Of a stretch of DNA of 64,000 bases, positions 20,283 to 31,614 are shown one piece after another. Position numbers and translations under genes: made by a program. Source of the DNA: Thinopyrum elongatum (lineage: Eukaryota > Streptophyta > Magnoliopsida > Poales > Poaceae). Where the stretch lies: contig CM022301.1 in the NCBI GenBank assembly GCA_011799875.1, positions 210,511,888 to 210,575,887 of the forward strand. Reading direction: 5' to 3'. The notes below the pieces were generated by a model. That model saw nothing but the letters and a program-made list of their open reading frames with translations. It had not been told where the DNA came from and did not search any database. Numbering within the stretch: position 1 is the first letter of the stretch; each line of letters starts with the position of its first letter.

Positions 20283-20775
20283 TGTTGGTGTGAAATCCGA
20301 CGGACCTCGGGGTAGGGGGTCCCAAGCTGTGGATCTCGAATCGTGGGTAACAGGAACAAGGAGACGGTGTTTACCCAGGTTCGGGCCCTCTTGGTGGAGG
20401 TAAAACCCTACGTCATGCTCTTGTTTATATTAATGAAGGTGTATCGAATGCAGAGTTGATCTACCTCAAGATCGTAAGAAGTGGTCTAACTCTAGGGCTA
20501 GGTGAATGAGATTGTGTTCAAGTACCCTCTACGGGCTACACCCTTTGGCTTATATACACGCCAGGTAGGGCTCCTAGGGTTACAAGGTCGGTATCTTGTC
20601 TGGAGGCGGCAGGAGAAATCTTGGAGTGTACCGCAAGTCTTCGGTAGACGTGGTCTCGATCACGCCCTCATCGTGCAGCTTCCGGAGTCCATCTTGAGAT
20701 GAATGGAGGCCCACCAGCCTAGCCGGAAGAGCATGGGCCTACTGGGTTAGTACCCCCTAGTCCAGGACACCGTCA
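20283..20775 (-). repeat. RLG-1 5' LTR
   Basis: 493 bp, TGTTGG...CCGTCA on the plus strand, partner of 2769-3262. The TATATAAGCC box (plus about 20551-20560) reads in the minus direction. It is followed by TSD CCTAG (20776-20780). Confidence 0.9.
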
Positions 20776-20783
20776 CCTAGCAA

Positions 20784-20890
20784 ATTTGAGAGTACACTAG
20801 CAATTTTTTATGCTCAAGAAAAAACAATTAAAGTAACACAAGGAGTAAATCTGTATAATTAAAGAAACATCTGAACTATTTGGCTAGGAT
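20784..20890. repeat. Right copy of the ~110-bp direct repeat flanking RLG-1
   Basis: Counterpart of 2640-2748. The two copies would have been near-tandem before RLG-1 inserted. Confidence 0.75.
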
Positions 20891-21865
20891 ACTTTAATTG
20901 GTTAACTGAAATTAGCTAGGGTACTTTAAGTGTCCCCTGTTGTGCTTGATCTGAGAGAACAATTTCAGTTAACCTAAGCCCAACCCTATGCCTAATGCAC
21001 AATTTCAGCTAAAAAACAATGATTTCTGAAACCTAATCGCAGTTTGAACAATACTCCAGTTTGGAGGAACAAACCCTAATTCCCAATTGCAGAAAGTAGA
21101 AGAGCAGGGAAGACTAGAAGAACTTACAGTACGCCGCCAAATCCATGTGTCCAATCTTGGCTATTGCTAGGGTTCGCCACTCAAATTTGCGCCATCCGCA
21201 ACCGCTGCTCCATGGACAACGCCGACTGCGAAAGATCGTCGTCGTCGGTGGAGTACGCAGAGCTGGAGTCGTCGCCGCTGCCACTGCCGCCGCCACCGCC
21301 CTAGATTCTGCCTGCCATGCCGCTACCTAAGTACGGGAGGTCTCCGCCGCCGTCGACGCCCTCGCCGCCGCCTGCCAGAGTCGTCGACGCCATAGCGGCT
21401 CGGGAGACCTAGGGTTCGAGGGGAGAGATGCGAGTGACGGCTGGACGAACTGGTTCGATGGAACCGGGCTAAGAGCGACCGAGCCGGACTCGTCCTCGTC
21501 AGCGCGCGGGCACACGCCGATTGGCCAGCGTGGCACCTAACAGGTGGGCCCGACCGGTCAGTTTGGGCGTCAATACGTATAAACAAACGGTTTAGATCTT
21601 TTTGTAACTGCTGGCCCGGAGTTGGTACTGACATGCGAAAATTACCAAACTTGATACCAATATGCATGTTGTGCCCCAATTTTTCCATGCAATTAACTCC
21701 ATGTACTACACACACGAGTACGCACGCCGTGAACGATCGATACTCTTCACTTATTACTGCATGGCAAATGTGGTGAGCAACCTTAAAAAAATACTCTTCA
21801 CTTATTTATTTATTTTTTGAAATGTACTCTTCACTTATTTACCAACCAGAACTTCAACATAACTA
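20891..21865 (-). other. Probable 5' exon and terminal region of the MULE-like locus
   Basis: The minus strand around 21320-21180 encodes a Gly/Ser then Asp-rich stretch (DDSSSAYSTDDDDLSQSA), typical of the disordered start of MULE-type proteins, with in-frame stops. 21590-21690 resembles cereal MULE terminal sequence, but no matching inverted copy was found on the left, so the element end is not proven. 21780-21845 is a short AT-rich stretch with a repeated 'ctcttcacttatt'. Confidence 0.35.
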
Positions 21866-23163
21866 TCAGCAACTGAACGGGACAAAACCGATCTTCTGCG
21901 CTGTAACATCGTAGATCACCTCCGTCGACCGCTGCTGTGTGTTGCCGACAATGCTGAATGGCATGGCCTTCGGCCTGGAGACGAACGCGAGGCACCCGAT
22001 GGCCGGCTTGCTTGGGTCTGGGAAGATCATGATCCCGTAGAAGTTAAGGTCGAACACGGCGCCGTCGCTGAATATGAAGGACACTGCCGGTATGAAGATG
22101 GCGCTCTGGCCGGTGAAGTCATAGCACGTGTCGAGGATGTCGTATGCCGGCGCCGGCTTGTTCCCCTTCATGGTGAACTTGAACCGGTCGCGGAGCGAGG
22201 TGTAGGCTGCCGCGGGGAGGTACGTAAGGATCGTGCCGGAGTCGAGGAGGGTGCCCCCGTTCGTGAACAGGGACGGCGGCACCGGCAGGACGTAGCCGCC
22301 GATGTTGATGGACACGAGCTCGACGAAATAGAAGGACGGGTACTTTGGCTTCTTTACCATCGCCGTGTACTGGACCTGCTTGTTACCGGAGACCGGCGTG
22401 GAGCCGATGCTGAGGTACCCAGGCGTGGTGTTGAACGACGGGAGGCAGTATGAGAAGGTGCCGCCAAACGACGGAGCGGCCTGTGAGGGTAGGGAGAGCT
22501 GGCCACGGCCAAGGCCGAGGAGCCCGTCCACCTCGCCGAACCCGCCGTCGTTTTGCTCGCTGCATCCGAAAGCGAAGCTGGAGAAGGTGCGCGAGGAGGA
22601 GAAGGACAGCGTCTCCTGGGAGAGGACGCCGGACGTGGACGAGCCATCGCCGTAGAGGACGGAAAACAGGCAGGTGGTGGCGTTGCACTGGCCGCCGGCG
22701 GCCGTGCACTCCGGCGTTCCGCAGGGCACGGCCTTGTAGGTGGTCGACTTGGTGGGGTCGAAGATGGGGTCGTGCTGCGGGTAGCAGTGGCCGGAGCAGG
22801 GCTGGCACTGGATCCACGATATGTCGCTGCCGGTGTCGAACATTATGGCGGACGACCGCGCCGGCGTCCCGAAACCGACAACAACGACGAACTCCAGCGT
22901 GTCGAGGGAAGTCCCCGTTCGGTCCGGGATGGTCACGGAAGGCGCCTCTGCTGGTGCCGCTTCATATGGTGACGGAACATGGCTGATGTCGGGAGCTGGA
23001 GCCATGAGCATGTCGTTTGAAGAAGCGAAGGCTGACCGCTGGAGCAGGGTGGTCAGACGGGCACTGTCGTGGAGGAGGATGTCGTTCTGGAGCCCGGCCT
23101 GCTGGAAGTCGGACCCGCTGCTGCAAGCGGGATGGATGGCAAGCTTGTTTCCAGAGGGCGCAA
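21866..23163 (-). CDS. Nepenthesin-type aspartic protease, exon 2
   Basis: Main coding exon of a secreted pepsin-family (A1) endopeptidase. Joined to exon 1 it gives 488 residues. The first catalytic Asp is in FDTGSD (about residue 166) and the second in LLDSGT (about 364). A Cys-rich insert follows the first motif (WIQCQPCSGHCYPQHDP... CGTPEC... TTC), the hallmark of the nepenthesin-like subgroup. The C-terminus IGFVPFSC is also typical. An N-terminal propeptide of about 90 residues precedes the mature domain. The reading frame is uninterrupted and both catalytic motifs are intact, so this is probably a functional host gene acting in the secretory pathway or apoplast; the substrate is unknown. 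It lies between MULE and CACTA sequence. Confidence 0.92.
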
Positions 23164-23275
23164 CTGTGGATCGTTTGCAAGCAGTGTCATCAGTAATTCA
23201 ATATCCGGAAGCTCAAACGGATAGCATCGGTAGCGTGGGATCATAACGTTAGGGCAATATGTTCTATAATCCTAC
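23164..23275 (-). other. Intron of the aspartic protease gene (112 bp)
   Basis: Donor ACAG^GTAGGA at 23276/23275 and acceptor TCCACAG^TTGCG at 23164/23163 (minus strand). Joining gives 1467 coding bases, an exact multiple of three. All alternatives without splicing hit an in-frame stop upstream of exon 2. The acceptor choice is inference. Confidence 0.7.
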
Positions 23276-23444
23276 CTGTATGCGTGTCGGGATCATAGCA
23301 GCTGATTCGAGCCTTGGAACTGATGAGCTCGTCGAGGCCGACGGAGAGGTAGCGCGGGGAAGTTGCTGCCAGAGAGCAGCCGGAGAGAAGGGCAAACACG
23401 ACCAAACAGTGCCCGAGGGACCCCTGGCGCTGGGTCGACGCCAT
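23276..23444 (-). CDS. Nepenthesin-type aspartic protease, exon 1 (signal peptide)
   Basis: ATG at 23442-23444. The encoded N-terminus has a basic start, a hydrophobic core (CLVVFALLSGCSLAA) and an Ala-rich cleavage region, a standard secretory signal peptide. It is followed by the start of the propeptide up to DPDTHT at the splice donor. A TATA-like CTATTTATGG (plus 23498-23508) sits about 55 bp upstream of the ATG on the minus strand. Confidence 0.8.
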
Positions 23445-23497
23445 TTGCGTATCTAAACCAAGGTGTTGCTGATGAGGAGGCCAACAGAACCCGAATC

Positions 23498-23508
23498 CAT
23501 AAATAGGC
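23498..23508 (-). promoter_or_regulatory. Candidate TATA box of the aspartic protease gene
   Basis: Minus strand CCTATTTATGG, about 55 bp before the start codon, followed by a short leader. Confidence 0.5.
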
Positions 23509-23877
23509 GGGGCTTCAGAAGAAAATTGGGCGTAGCTTGCAAGAATGGACTTCGGAGAAGCTGAGCACCGGACGACTAATGGTGGATGGAATTTGAAATG
23601 TCATTTGTTCCATCGGGATGTATGTTGCTGCGATGGATACAAGAACACCACGATGCAACTGATGTATGTTCAAGTTTTTTTTCTTTTTCTTTTTTGATTT
23701 TTTTGGTGTGGCTCAACTGCCGGCACGGCCACAAGACGAATGTTAAAAGGATAATGATTCCTGACGGCCGACCGGCCCAAACTTCCGGCGGTCTTGTGCG
23801 TGTCGTCAGATGCAATCAGATCGTGCGCTCTCAGTTTTCCCACGTCCGTGCTCGTTGCGCTGGTTATAAAGAGGAGC
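23509..23877. other. Intergenic, no gene recognised
   Basis: Upstream region of the protease gene; it has a T-rich run at 23674-23705 and no domain-bearing open frame. Confidence 0.6.
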
Positions 23878-23884
23878 TACTGAT

Positions 23885-24310
23885 ACTTAGCAGTAGCGCG
23901 TGGTTACCATGGGCGCTACTGCTACATACTCCCTCCGTCTCAAAATTCTTGTCTTAGATTTGTCTAGATACGGATGTATCTAATACTAAAACGTGACTTG
24001 ATATATCCGTATCTAGACAAATTTAAGACAAGAATTTTGGGACAGAGGGAGTACATAGCAGTAGCGCGGCTCCACGAAAACGCGCTATTACTATTTCGAC
24101 CACATTGTTGCCGACAGGCTAGGTATAATAGTAGCACCGTTCTAGAACACGCGCTACTGCTAAGAGAATAGTAATAGCGCGTTTTCAGAGGACAGCGCTA
24201 CAACTAAGTTTGAACTGTGTCGTATGGCGAGCCCCACTTAGCAGCAGCGCGGCTTGCAGGAACGTGCTACTGCTACTTTTTTAGCAGCAACGCGTTTTCT
24301 CTGCCCTCGC
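23885..24310. repeat. CACTA left subterminal repeats
   Basis: Multiple direct and inverted copies of TAGCAGTAGCGCG / CGCGCTACTGCTA, interrupted by the Stowaway MITE at 23929-24051. These are expected binding sites for the transposase in CACTA elements. Confidence 0.8.
23929..24051. mobile_element. Stowaway MITE (Tc1/mariner class)
   Basis: A 123-bp near-perfect palindrome with ends CTCCCTCCGT...ACAGAGGGAG flanked by the TA target duplication (23927-23928, 24052-24053). Both arms carry TCTAGACAAAT/ATTTGTCTAGA. It encodes no protein. It inserted into a TA between two CACTA subterminal repeats, so it is younger than the CACTA element. Confidence 0.95.
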
Positions 24311-25088
24311 TGCTGCTAAGGCGCAGCAGCTAGACACCTTTTCCTACCCCCTCCTCCTCCCCCATCCTCTCTTCCTTTCACTTTTTCCTAGCTCCCACCT
24401 CCTCTCTCCCCCACTTTGCTTCTTCCTCACTACTTCTCCCCTCATTACTCTCTTTCTTCTACCTCTCTTTCTCTCTCTTTAATGCTCCTAGCTAACTACA
24501 ACAGCTCCATTGATGCAACTTCTTTCTCTTTTCCCTCACTTTTCCTCCCCCTCCACTAGTTAGAGCCATCTCGTTCCCCAACTAGTTAGCTAGATCTACC
24601 CATTTACTGAAGTGACATATGTACGTACCTCCCTAACTAGATCTAGCCATGTCAAGAAGTAAGCTTTGTCCACTTTTGATCACTCCCTTGGTGTGTGTGG
24701 CGACACCGATCGACCTCATCACCGTGCTCGATCTCTATCTCGAGATAGGTGATTAAAAATGTGTGCTTTTGTAAGAATGGAAATATGTGTGTATGTGTGT
24801 GATATGACCTAATCGGGCGATATGATGGAAATTGTGTGTGTGGCATGGGTTGCCGCCGAATTGTGCTTGAGTTGCCTATGTTTTGCCGAAATGTCGATTT
24901 ATTTCTGTTTCGGCGAATTTCGGGCAACTCTATATGTCCTATTTTTAGGGAAGTTGATGCCGAATTTTTCTATGACTTTGATGCATGCATGCATTTTTAT
25001 AATCAATTTGTTTATTATTACCGCACATGCATTCATGATGGTCAGTGGAACGATGGTGGAAAGGTGGTTGCGATCGGCGGTATAGGAC
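24311..25088 (+). other. 5' leader of the CACTA transposase gene
   Basis: CT-rich leader (24340-24560), then a segment (about 24850-24970: gttgcctatgttttgccgaa...) that recurs in diverged form at about 30010-30110, upstream of the second CACTA gene. No convincing start codon before 25089. Confidence 0.5.
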
Positions 25089-28000
25089 ATGAATGAAAAT
25101 AACCGGACAGAGATTTTATGTCCGTGTCGAAGATGCAAAGGAGGAATTTGGCTCGACCCCTATAAGGATGGTCGATTGATGGCACACTTGCTCATGACTG
25201 TTTTCATGGATGTCTATACTCGGTGGATAATTGAAGAAGATGATGATGAGGACGACGACGGGGCAGCCAATGACGACACGGGGCCAGACGAAGAGATGAC
25301 CGATAATGGCGACGGAGAAGAGGCCGACATGGCAGCGGGGAAGAGGCCGGACATGACGGCAGAGAAGAGGCCGGACATTGCGCGGAGAAGACGTGGACAC
25401 GCCGCAGACTTCGTCGCTACTAAGTTCAATCGTGCGGGACCCTCACGTTTGAGACCTGCTTCGCAAGAAGACGAGTACCGACAAAGCTGCTTCTATAGAG
25501 GAGGCCAAGCTGAAGCAACTGGAGGTCGACTCAAACACTCCATTGTATGATGGTTGCGATCCCGAGGTGACCCGCTTGAGTTTCACGCTCGAACTTCTAA
25601 AGACGAAGGCTAAAGACAAATGGACCGACATAAGCCTGGATGAGCTTCTCAAGTACCTAAAGAAGGTTCTTCCCGCAGGGAATCTATGTCCTACTAGTGT
25701 GGATGAGGCCAAGAGGATCGTGTTGATCTGTCGCACATTAGATACCATGCATGCATTAACAATTGCATCATTTATCGGAAGGAGCACGCGAAAAAACCCA
25801 GATGTCCGGTGTGCAATGCTTCTCGATACAAGAAGGCCGGAAAGAAATCTCCCCAGAAAATTGTATGGTACTTACCGATCAGTCCCTGTCTGCAACATTA
25901 TTTCGTAGATCCTAAGGAAGAAAAGCTCATGCGTTGGCACACGGAGAGGAAAAAGCCCGATGATGGAGATGATCCGAAGCTGAGACACCTCGCGGATGCA
26001 AGCCAGTGGAGAGCGTTTAACGCCAAATATCGATATTTCACAGGTGATGCAAGGAACATCATGCTTGGCACGAGTACCGATGGCATGAATTCGTTTGGCA
26101 ACCAGAACACCAACCATAGCACATGGCACGTGTTTGTATGGATGTACAACCTCCCCCCTCGTTGTGCATGAAGTCAAAGTACATACACATGAGCATGCTG
26201 ATTTAAGGGCCGAAACAACCGGGAAATAATATTAATCTGTATCTGGGGCTACTTCAAGAGGAGTTAGACACGTTATGGAAAACATCGGCCAAGACATGGG
26301 ATGCTAGCAAAGGCGAGTATTTCTATATGAGAGCCACGCTGATGACGGCGGTGCACGACTATCTCGGTTACGGATATGTCGCATGCCAGGTGTGCCACAG
26401 ATATTGTGGATGCACACGGTGCATGGATGATACAACATCTCAGCAGCTAACGAAAGATGGCGGGTTTGGGAAAATCATGTACATGGGGTATCGAAGATGG
26501 CTCGCGAAGGACGACCCGTGGAGAAACCGTGGAGATCTATTCAATGGTGAGGCTGAGCATCAAGGACCTCCACGTAAGCGGAGCGGCGCCAAAATCAATG
26601 AGCTGTTGAAAAAGTGGGAACAGTGCCCCACACTAGGAAAAACGATGAAAAAGGCGCCAGAGCCGCTGCTGAAGGTATGGAAGACGAGGTCTGTTTTCTG
26701 GGACTTGGAGTACTGGCCCACACTCGACACGCCTCATTGCCTTGATCAAATGCATATCATGAAGAATGTCCTTGAGAGTTTGCTTGCAACACTGATGAAC
26801 ATGCCGGATAAGACCAAGGATGGGCCGAAGGCAAGAAAAGACTTGGAAGATTTGAAAATCAGGGCAAATCTCCACATGCCGCCCCGTAAAAAGTCGGAGG
26901 AGACGGAGACGGAGGCGGGGGACAGGGGCAAAAAAGTCAATAAGAAGGAAGATAATTATTGCCCCCCTTCTTGCTTCACCTTAAGTCCGAAGGAGATCGA
27001 TCAATTCTTCAAGTGCCTTACCGGAATCAAAGTTAGTTCCGGTTACTGTGGGAAGATAAGCAGATTTCTAGACACGAAGAAGAAAAGGTTCAGCGGGATA
27101 AAGTCTCATGACTGTCATGTGATGATGAAACATATACTACCTGTTACCCTTAGAGGGATAATGGACAAGCACGTCCGTGACACGCTTATTTGTCTCTGCA
27201 ATTTTTTCGACGTTATCTCTCGAAAGCCGATCAGTGTGAAGCAACTCCAAAGGCTACAAGAAGAGATCGTTGTGATATTAAATGAGCTTGAAATGTACTT
27301 CGCGCCCGCGTTCTTTGATGTCACGGTGCATCTGTGTGTCCACATTATGGACGACATAATAGACCTGGGGTCGGCATTCTTGCACAACATGATGCCATTT
27401 GAGATGATGAATGGGGTCATCAAAGGATTCGTTCGTAACATGTCCCGTCCGGATGGAAGCATCGTACAAGGCTATCTGACACAAGACTGCATCTCTTTCT
27501 GTGAGAATTATCTATATGGCGGTGACCATCCTGTTATTGGTTTGCCCGTTAAGAAGCACATTGGGAGGCTCGAAGGAGAAGGTCACTCCAACGGTCATAG
27601 GGAACTGCATGTGGGTTACTCGGATCGATGCAACAACTTTGACATAGCAAACTTAGTAGTGCTACATCACCTAGACGTGGTAGATCCTTTCGTGACACTG
27701 CACAAAGAAACCATCGCAAAGAAGTATCGTGACCGGGGGCTATGTAGGACAAACGCCAAAGTTATTAGAGAGCACAACTCCACTTTCCTACATTGGTTCA
27801 AAGATCATATTCTTGCTAATCCCCTGGAAGAGGGCTCTACGGACGGATTGCTCATATACGCCTTAGCACATGGCCCTACGACCAACCTCGTGACCTATCA
27901 GGCATATGATATCAACGGATACATGTTCTACACGGAGGCAAAAGATATAAACTATGATTTTCAGAAATTAGGGGTGACGATGGAATGCATTACCGGCGAC

Positions 28001-28348
28001 AACACCGCAACAGAAAGATTCTACGGAAGGGTCGAGGAGATCTAGGAGCTTGACTACTCTAGACTGCACAGTGCGACGATGTTCCGTGTCAGATGGGCTA
28101 AGAATGTCGAAAGAGAAAACCGGTATTTCACTACCATGTCTATACCCGACGCCAAGATCGCTGCCGTGAACGCCATCACAAAAAAGGAGCCATGGGTACA
28201 CGCTAAGCACGTGACACAATGTTTCTTCATAACCGGCCCGAGCAATCCCAGCCGTGTTGTCGTGAGGAGAGGCAAAAGGAACATCATCGGAATGGATGGA
28301 GTCGCCAATGAGGAAGACTACGACCAGTACGGCAACCCGATGAGGTAA
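25089..28348 (+). pseudogene. TNP2-type CACTA transposase (broken)
   Basis: DDE-class transposase that would cut and join CACTA ends. The N-terminal CPCRRCKGG zinc-like motif (25120) is followed by an acidic linker with a repeated KRPDM/KRPDI unit, the TNP2 start (YDGCDPEVTRLSFTLELL, 25545), the CNASRYKK region, and the main domain 26327-28045 (FWDLEYWPTLDTPHCLDQMH, CHVMMKHILP, FEMMNGVIKGFVRNM). The C-terminal portion (28079-28348) ends VNAITKKEP...GMDGVANEEDYDQYG. The frame changes at least twice between 25540 and 26200, stops occur near 26170-26210, and a TAG after RVEEI (28042-28044) separates the C-terminus. It is not translatable as one protein. Confidence 0.85.
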
Positions 28349-28529
28349 GATACGATGACGATGAAGCATACGTCAAAAGAAGAATCAGTACTACATTACC
28401 TAAGAAAGATCATACTCCATGGAAAAGGAAAAGTCACAACGAGGGGCTCAATTATTCGACAATGAACAAGAAGGGAAAGAAGCTCACTCAAAAATGAAAA
28501 CGTCGACGCTAAGAAACCATGCATCATTT

Positions 28530-28543
28530 ATATATATATATAT

Positions 28544-28590
<47 letters not shown>

Positions 28591-28592
28591 CA
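28530..28592. repeat. (TA)n(CA)n(TA)n compound microsatellite
   Basis: Alternating TA, then CA, then TA dinucleotides followed by a few more CA/CG steps. Confidence 0.95.
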
Positions 28593-28684
28593 CGCACTTA
28601 ATCGTTATCGGTGAAATGATGTGTAATATAAACCGCCACTTGAGTTATATACATTGTATCCGATCCCCTTCTTCCCGGCTCGGT

Positions 28685-28870
28685 CTTCTTTCGGAAAAGA
28701 AAAGAAAAATAAAAATGAGAAAGGAAAGAACAAAAATGAAAAGAAAATTATAAGGAATAGAAAAGAAAAAGAAAAAGGAGAAACGAAAATAAAACAAAAA
28801 ATAAAATTAAAAGAAAAGAAATAGAAGAAAGGAAAAAAGAAAATGAAAATGAAAGGAAAATAATGATAGG
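28685..28870. repeat. Purine-rich (GAAAA)n-like tract
   Basis: Almost pure A/G on the plus strand for about 185 bp, degenerate GAAAA units; no coding signal. Confidence 0.85.
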
Positions 28871-28875
28871 AATAG

Positions 28876-29035
28876 CAGTAGCGCGTTTTGTCTAAAAGGC
28901 GCTACTGCTAAGTCAAAATAGCAGTAGCGCTTTTCTGGACACACGCTATAGGTAACTTAGCAGAAGTGTTTTTTCTCCTGACACGCGCTAATGCTAAGTT
29001 AGCTATAGCGCGTGTCTAGAAACGTGCTACTGCTA
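28876..29035. repeat. Internal CACTA subterminal-like repeat block
   Basis: Copies of GCAGTAGCGCG and its inverse in the middle of the CACTA region, between the two genes. They mark either the junction of two elements or an internal duplication of an element end. Confidence 0.75.
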
Positions 29036-30145
29036 CTTTGACTTAACATCACTGTGCGCGGGCCTCTCCGCCCCAATTCCCCCCATTCCTTCCCTTTCTC
29101 CTCGCGCCGTCGTCGGAGCCCTTGCCTCCTAGCGCCGTCGTCGGAGCCCGTCCTCGCCGCGTCTGCCTTCTCTTCGACATCGTCGCGCGCCTGCCTCATC
29201 CTCCTCGACCTCGCCGGCGCCTACAGCCTCCTGGACGTTGACGCGCGCCTGTAGCCTCCTGGACGTTGCTGCGCGCCTGCCTCCTCCTCAACCTCGCCGA
29301 CGCCTGCAGCCTCCTCGATGTCGCCGTCTCCCTCACCCCGCCTCGCCTCTGACCCTCCTTGGTGCCGCCATCTCCCCCAACCCCCCTCTGTAAGCCCCCA
29401 CCCATTACCCTCTCTCTGCCTCGGTGTAGTTTAGGGTTCTAGCTATGGTTTAGATGTGAATGAGTTTAGGGTTCTACAGAATTTAGTTAAGTTAATTTAG
29501 TATAGGGTTCTACATAGATACTAGTTCTAGGGTTCTACAGAATTTAGTTAATTTTTTTTGCGGTCATGAATTTAGTTAAATTAATTTGCTGTAAATGAAT
29601 TTTCAGAATTTTAATGTATTATCACTGTTCTAGGGTTCATAATGTACCTAGGAATCAAATTTGGAGTGTATGAACCCTAGGATCAAATTAAAAAAAAATG
29701 TCCTAGAATTCAAATTTGGAGTGTATGAACCCCAGGATCAAATTCAAAAAAATATCCTAGAATGCTCTAGGGTATATGAACCCTATATGAAATTTGACAA
29801 GTGCTAAATTTACTATCAAATTTGACAAGTGCTGAATTTAGTTTCAAATTTTGTGAAGAAAAAGGACTTCTTGCACTCCACTAGCTAGCTTGCATTTTTC
29901 TTCAAGTTCTATAGTTTTCTTCCTGTTATATGCAAATTTGAAGTGGACATGTGATTTGGACACATGTGATATTTGGAAAATGATGATTATGTGCATGGTA
30001 CATGATCCGAGTGGCCTATGTTTCGCCGGAATGTTGATTCATTTCCGTCCCGGTGAATTTCAGGTGCTCGATATGTCCACTTTTTAGCAAAGGTCATGCC
30101 AAAATTTCCTGTGAATTTTGGCATGACTTGTGCTAGAAAGTAGGC
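29036..30145. other. GC-rich leader and AT-rich repeats before the second CACTA gene
   Basis: 29050-29400 has tandem-like CGCCTGCAGCCTCCTCGA variants. 29640-29850 contains repeated 'caaatttggagtgtatgaacccyaggatcaaatt' (two copies) and 'atcaaatttgacaagtgct' (two copies). No domain-bearing frame. Confidence 0.6.
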
Positions 30146-31575
30146 ATGTCGAGTGCCGGGATTTGCTGCAACGGGAATGAAAAGGCATTACGGCAAACCA
30201 TAGACCTTTTTTTATGTCATTACTCATTTTATTATAGTTTAAGAATTAAACAAGGAGACTTAATCGTAGGAAACATGTGGAACAACGAAGAAACCAGGCT
30301 TTCTAACCACGGTGCAGATGAGACGGATTATGACCATGAACATAAGTGGCTCGACTTTTTGTCTAGTAAGCACATTCAAGGTTTGCAGGGCGGCCTGGAT
30401 GATGGTACTGACGCCGACATCGACACCGATGGCACCGGTACGGATGGCGACGCGGAGACTGGCGGGGAAGGTACCGGCGGGGAAGGTACTGGCGCCGAAG
30501 CCGCTAACAAAAAGAAGCAGAAGAAGCAGAGGATATGAAAACCTAACAAACTCGGCATCGGATGACTGTTGGTCACAAAGATGCACCCTGGCAATTTTGA
30601 GCCATTAGAGCCGGATGAACCTCACAAGTGCTACGGGAGCCAACTCGGATGCATCCTACGGGAAATCGCGAGTGTCAACGACATTGACTTAAGGGGTAAA
30701 TAAAATTTGAAGCACTTGCTCCTAGCGAAGCTGCACAAGAGATTCCAGTTCCTCGGCCAGGATAAGGGCATAGAAGAGCCATGGGATGATCCTGCCATGA
30801 AAAAGATTAACAATCACGCCATGGGCATGTTCAGCAATGATTTGGCCTCCTAGAAAGGGAGGGTGAAACGAGCTATTGATGCTAATGAACCCCTGTCCAA
30901 GATTCTGGAGGAAAATCCGACACTTACGGAAGAGGAGTTCCAAAAGTTCAAGGACACTTGTGCTACCGACGCAGCCAAGGCTAAGGCTGAGAAATTCAAG
31001 GGGCTTCAGCAAAGGAACACGGGGAACCAACACCTCGAAAACCGTGGCTACCTTGGCAAAAGGCCCATATGGGATAAGGAGGACGCGGAACGTGAAGCCG
31101 CGGGGATCCCAGACCCCTTCGCAAAGTTCACCGACCCCTTGGAGCGTGACTTCATCAGGGCCCGGTACAAGTGGGACAGGGAAAAGAAGTTTTTTACACG
31201 GACCCGATCACGAGGAAATTGATTAGAATACTGGTAATTATTCTTTTACCACGTTACATTTATCTTCTGATCAAGTCGACTACACATTCGTAAACAGTTC
31301 ACATTCCTTTTGTAGGAGAAGCAACACAGGCTTGCAGCCGAAAGTGAGTCTTCGTCGATGAGGCCCAAGTGGGACACCCCTCTCAACCGAGTATTGAATG
31401 AACTGAAGGGACTCCCTTTGGACCAGTGGCCGCAATATGGACATGTGCACGGCGCCGGAGATGGCGCCACATGGAGGGTCTATTACAATGAGGGCCCGGA
31501 GGCCAAGAAGCACAAAAAGAAGTTCAGTCAGGCGGACATTGACGAGAAGGTGAAGCTTGCGTTCGACAAAAAGTA
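30146..31575 (+). pseudogene. Ptta/En/Spm-type CACTA accessory protein (broken)
   Basis: Exons of the second CACTA gene. 30146-30535 encodes an Asp/Gly/Thr-rich acidic stretch ending in KKKQKKQR. 30600-30860 retains fragments in other frames. 30863-31219 contains LTEEEFQKFKDT and the conserved ENRGYLGKRPIWDKEDAERE block, typical of the plant Ptta/En/Spm transposase family (PF03004-like). 31358-31573 is a following exon. In En/Spm systems the second protein binds subterminal repeats; here that role is inferred from family only. Stops and frame changes make it inactive. Confidence 0.65.
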
Positions 31576-31614
31576 GTTGAGGACAGAAAAAAAGCAGCTC
31601 AGTAGAAAAATGAG

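Larger units (their letters stand above)
2769..20775 (-). mobile_element. RLG-1: non-autonomous LTR retrotransposon with an antisense gene, split by a CRM-like element
   Basis: The element is bounded by two direct LTRs (2769-3262 and 20283-20775) and by a perfect TSD, CCTAG at 2764-2768 and 20776-20780. Minus orientation is shown by the TATA box in the LTR, the putative primer site just inside the right LTR and purine-rich GAGGGCTAC just inside the left LTR (minus-strand reading). No reverse transcriptase or integrase of its own is visible. The sense strand has only short gag-like remnants (19165-20254), whereas the antisense strand carries a multi-exon gene with PF04195-like sequence. Additional antisense ORFs are known in grass Tat-lineage gypsy elements; assignment to that lineage is inference. 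The LTRs differ at roughly 6% of positions by eye, so it is older than the nested element. Confidence 0.85.

Noticed and set aside
21323..21715. Arg/Ser-rich minus-strand frame beside the MULE-like region
   Set aside because: GC-rich, low complexity, overlaps probable terminal sequence; no support as a gene.
22354..22986. Long plus- and minus-strand GC-rich frames overlapping the aspartic protease
   Set aside because: Shadow frames of a GC-rich coding exon; no domains.
28530..28592. Microsatellite as a notable structure
   Set aside because: Ordinary compound dinucleotide repeat.
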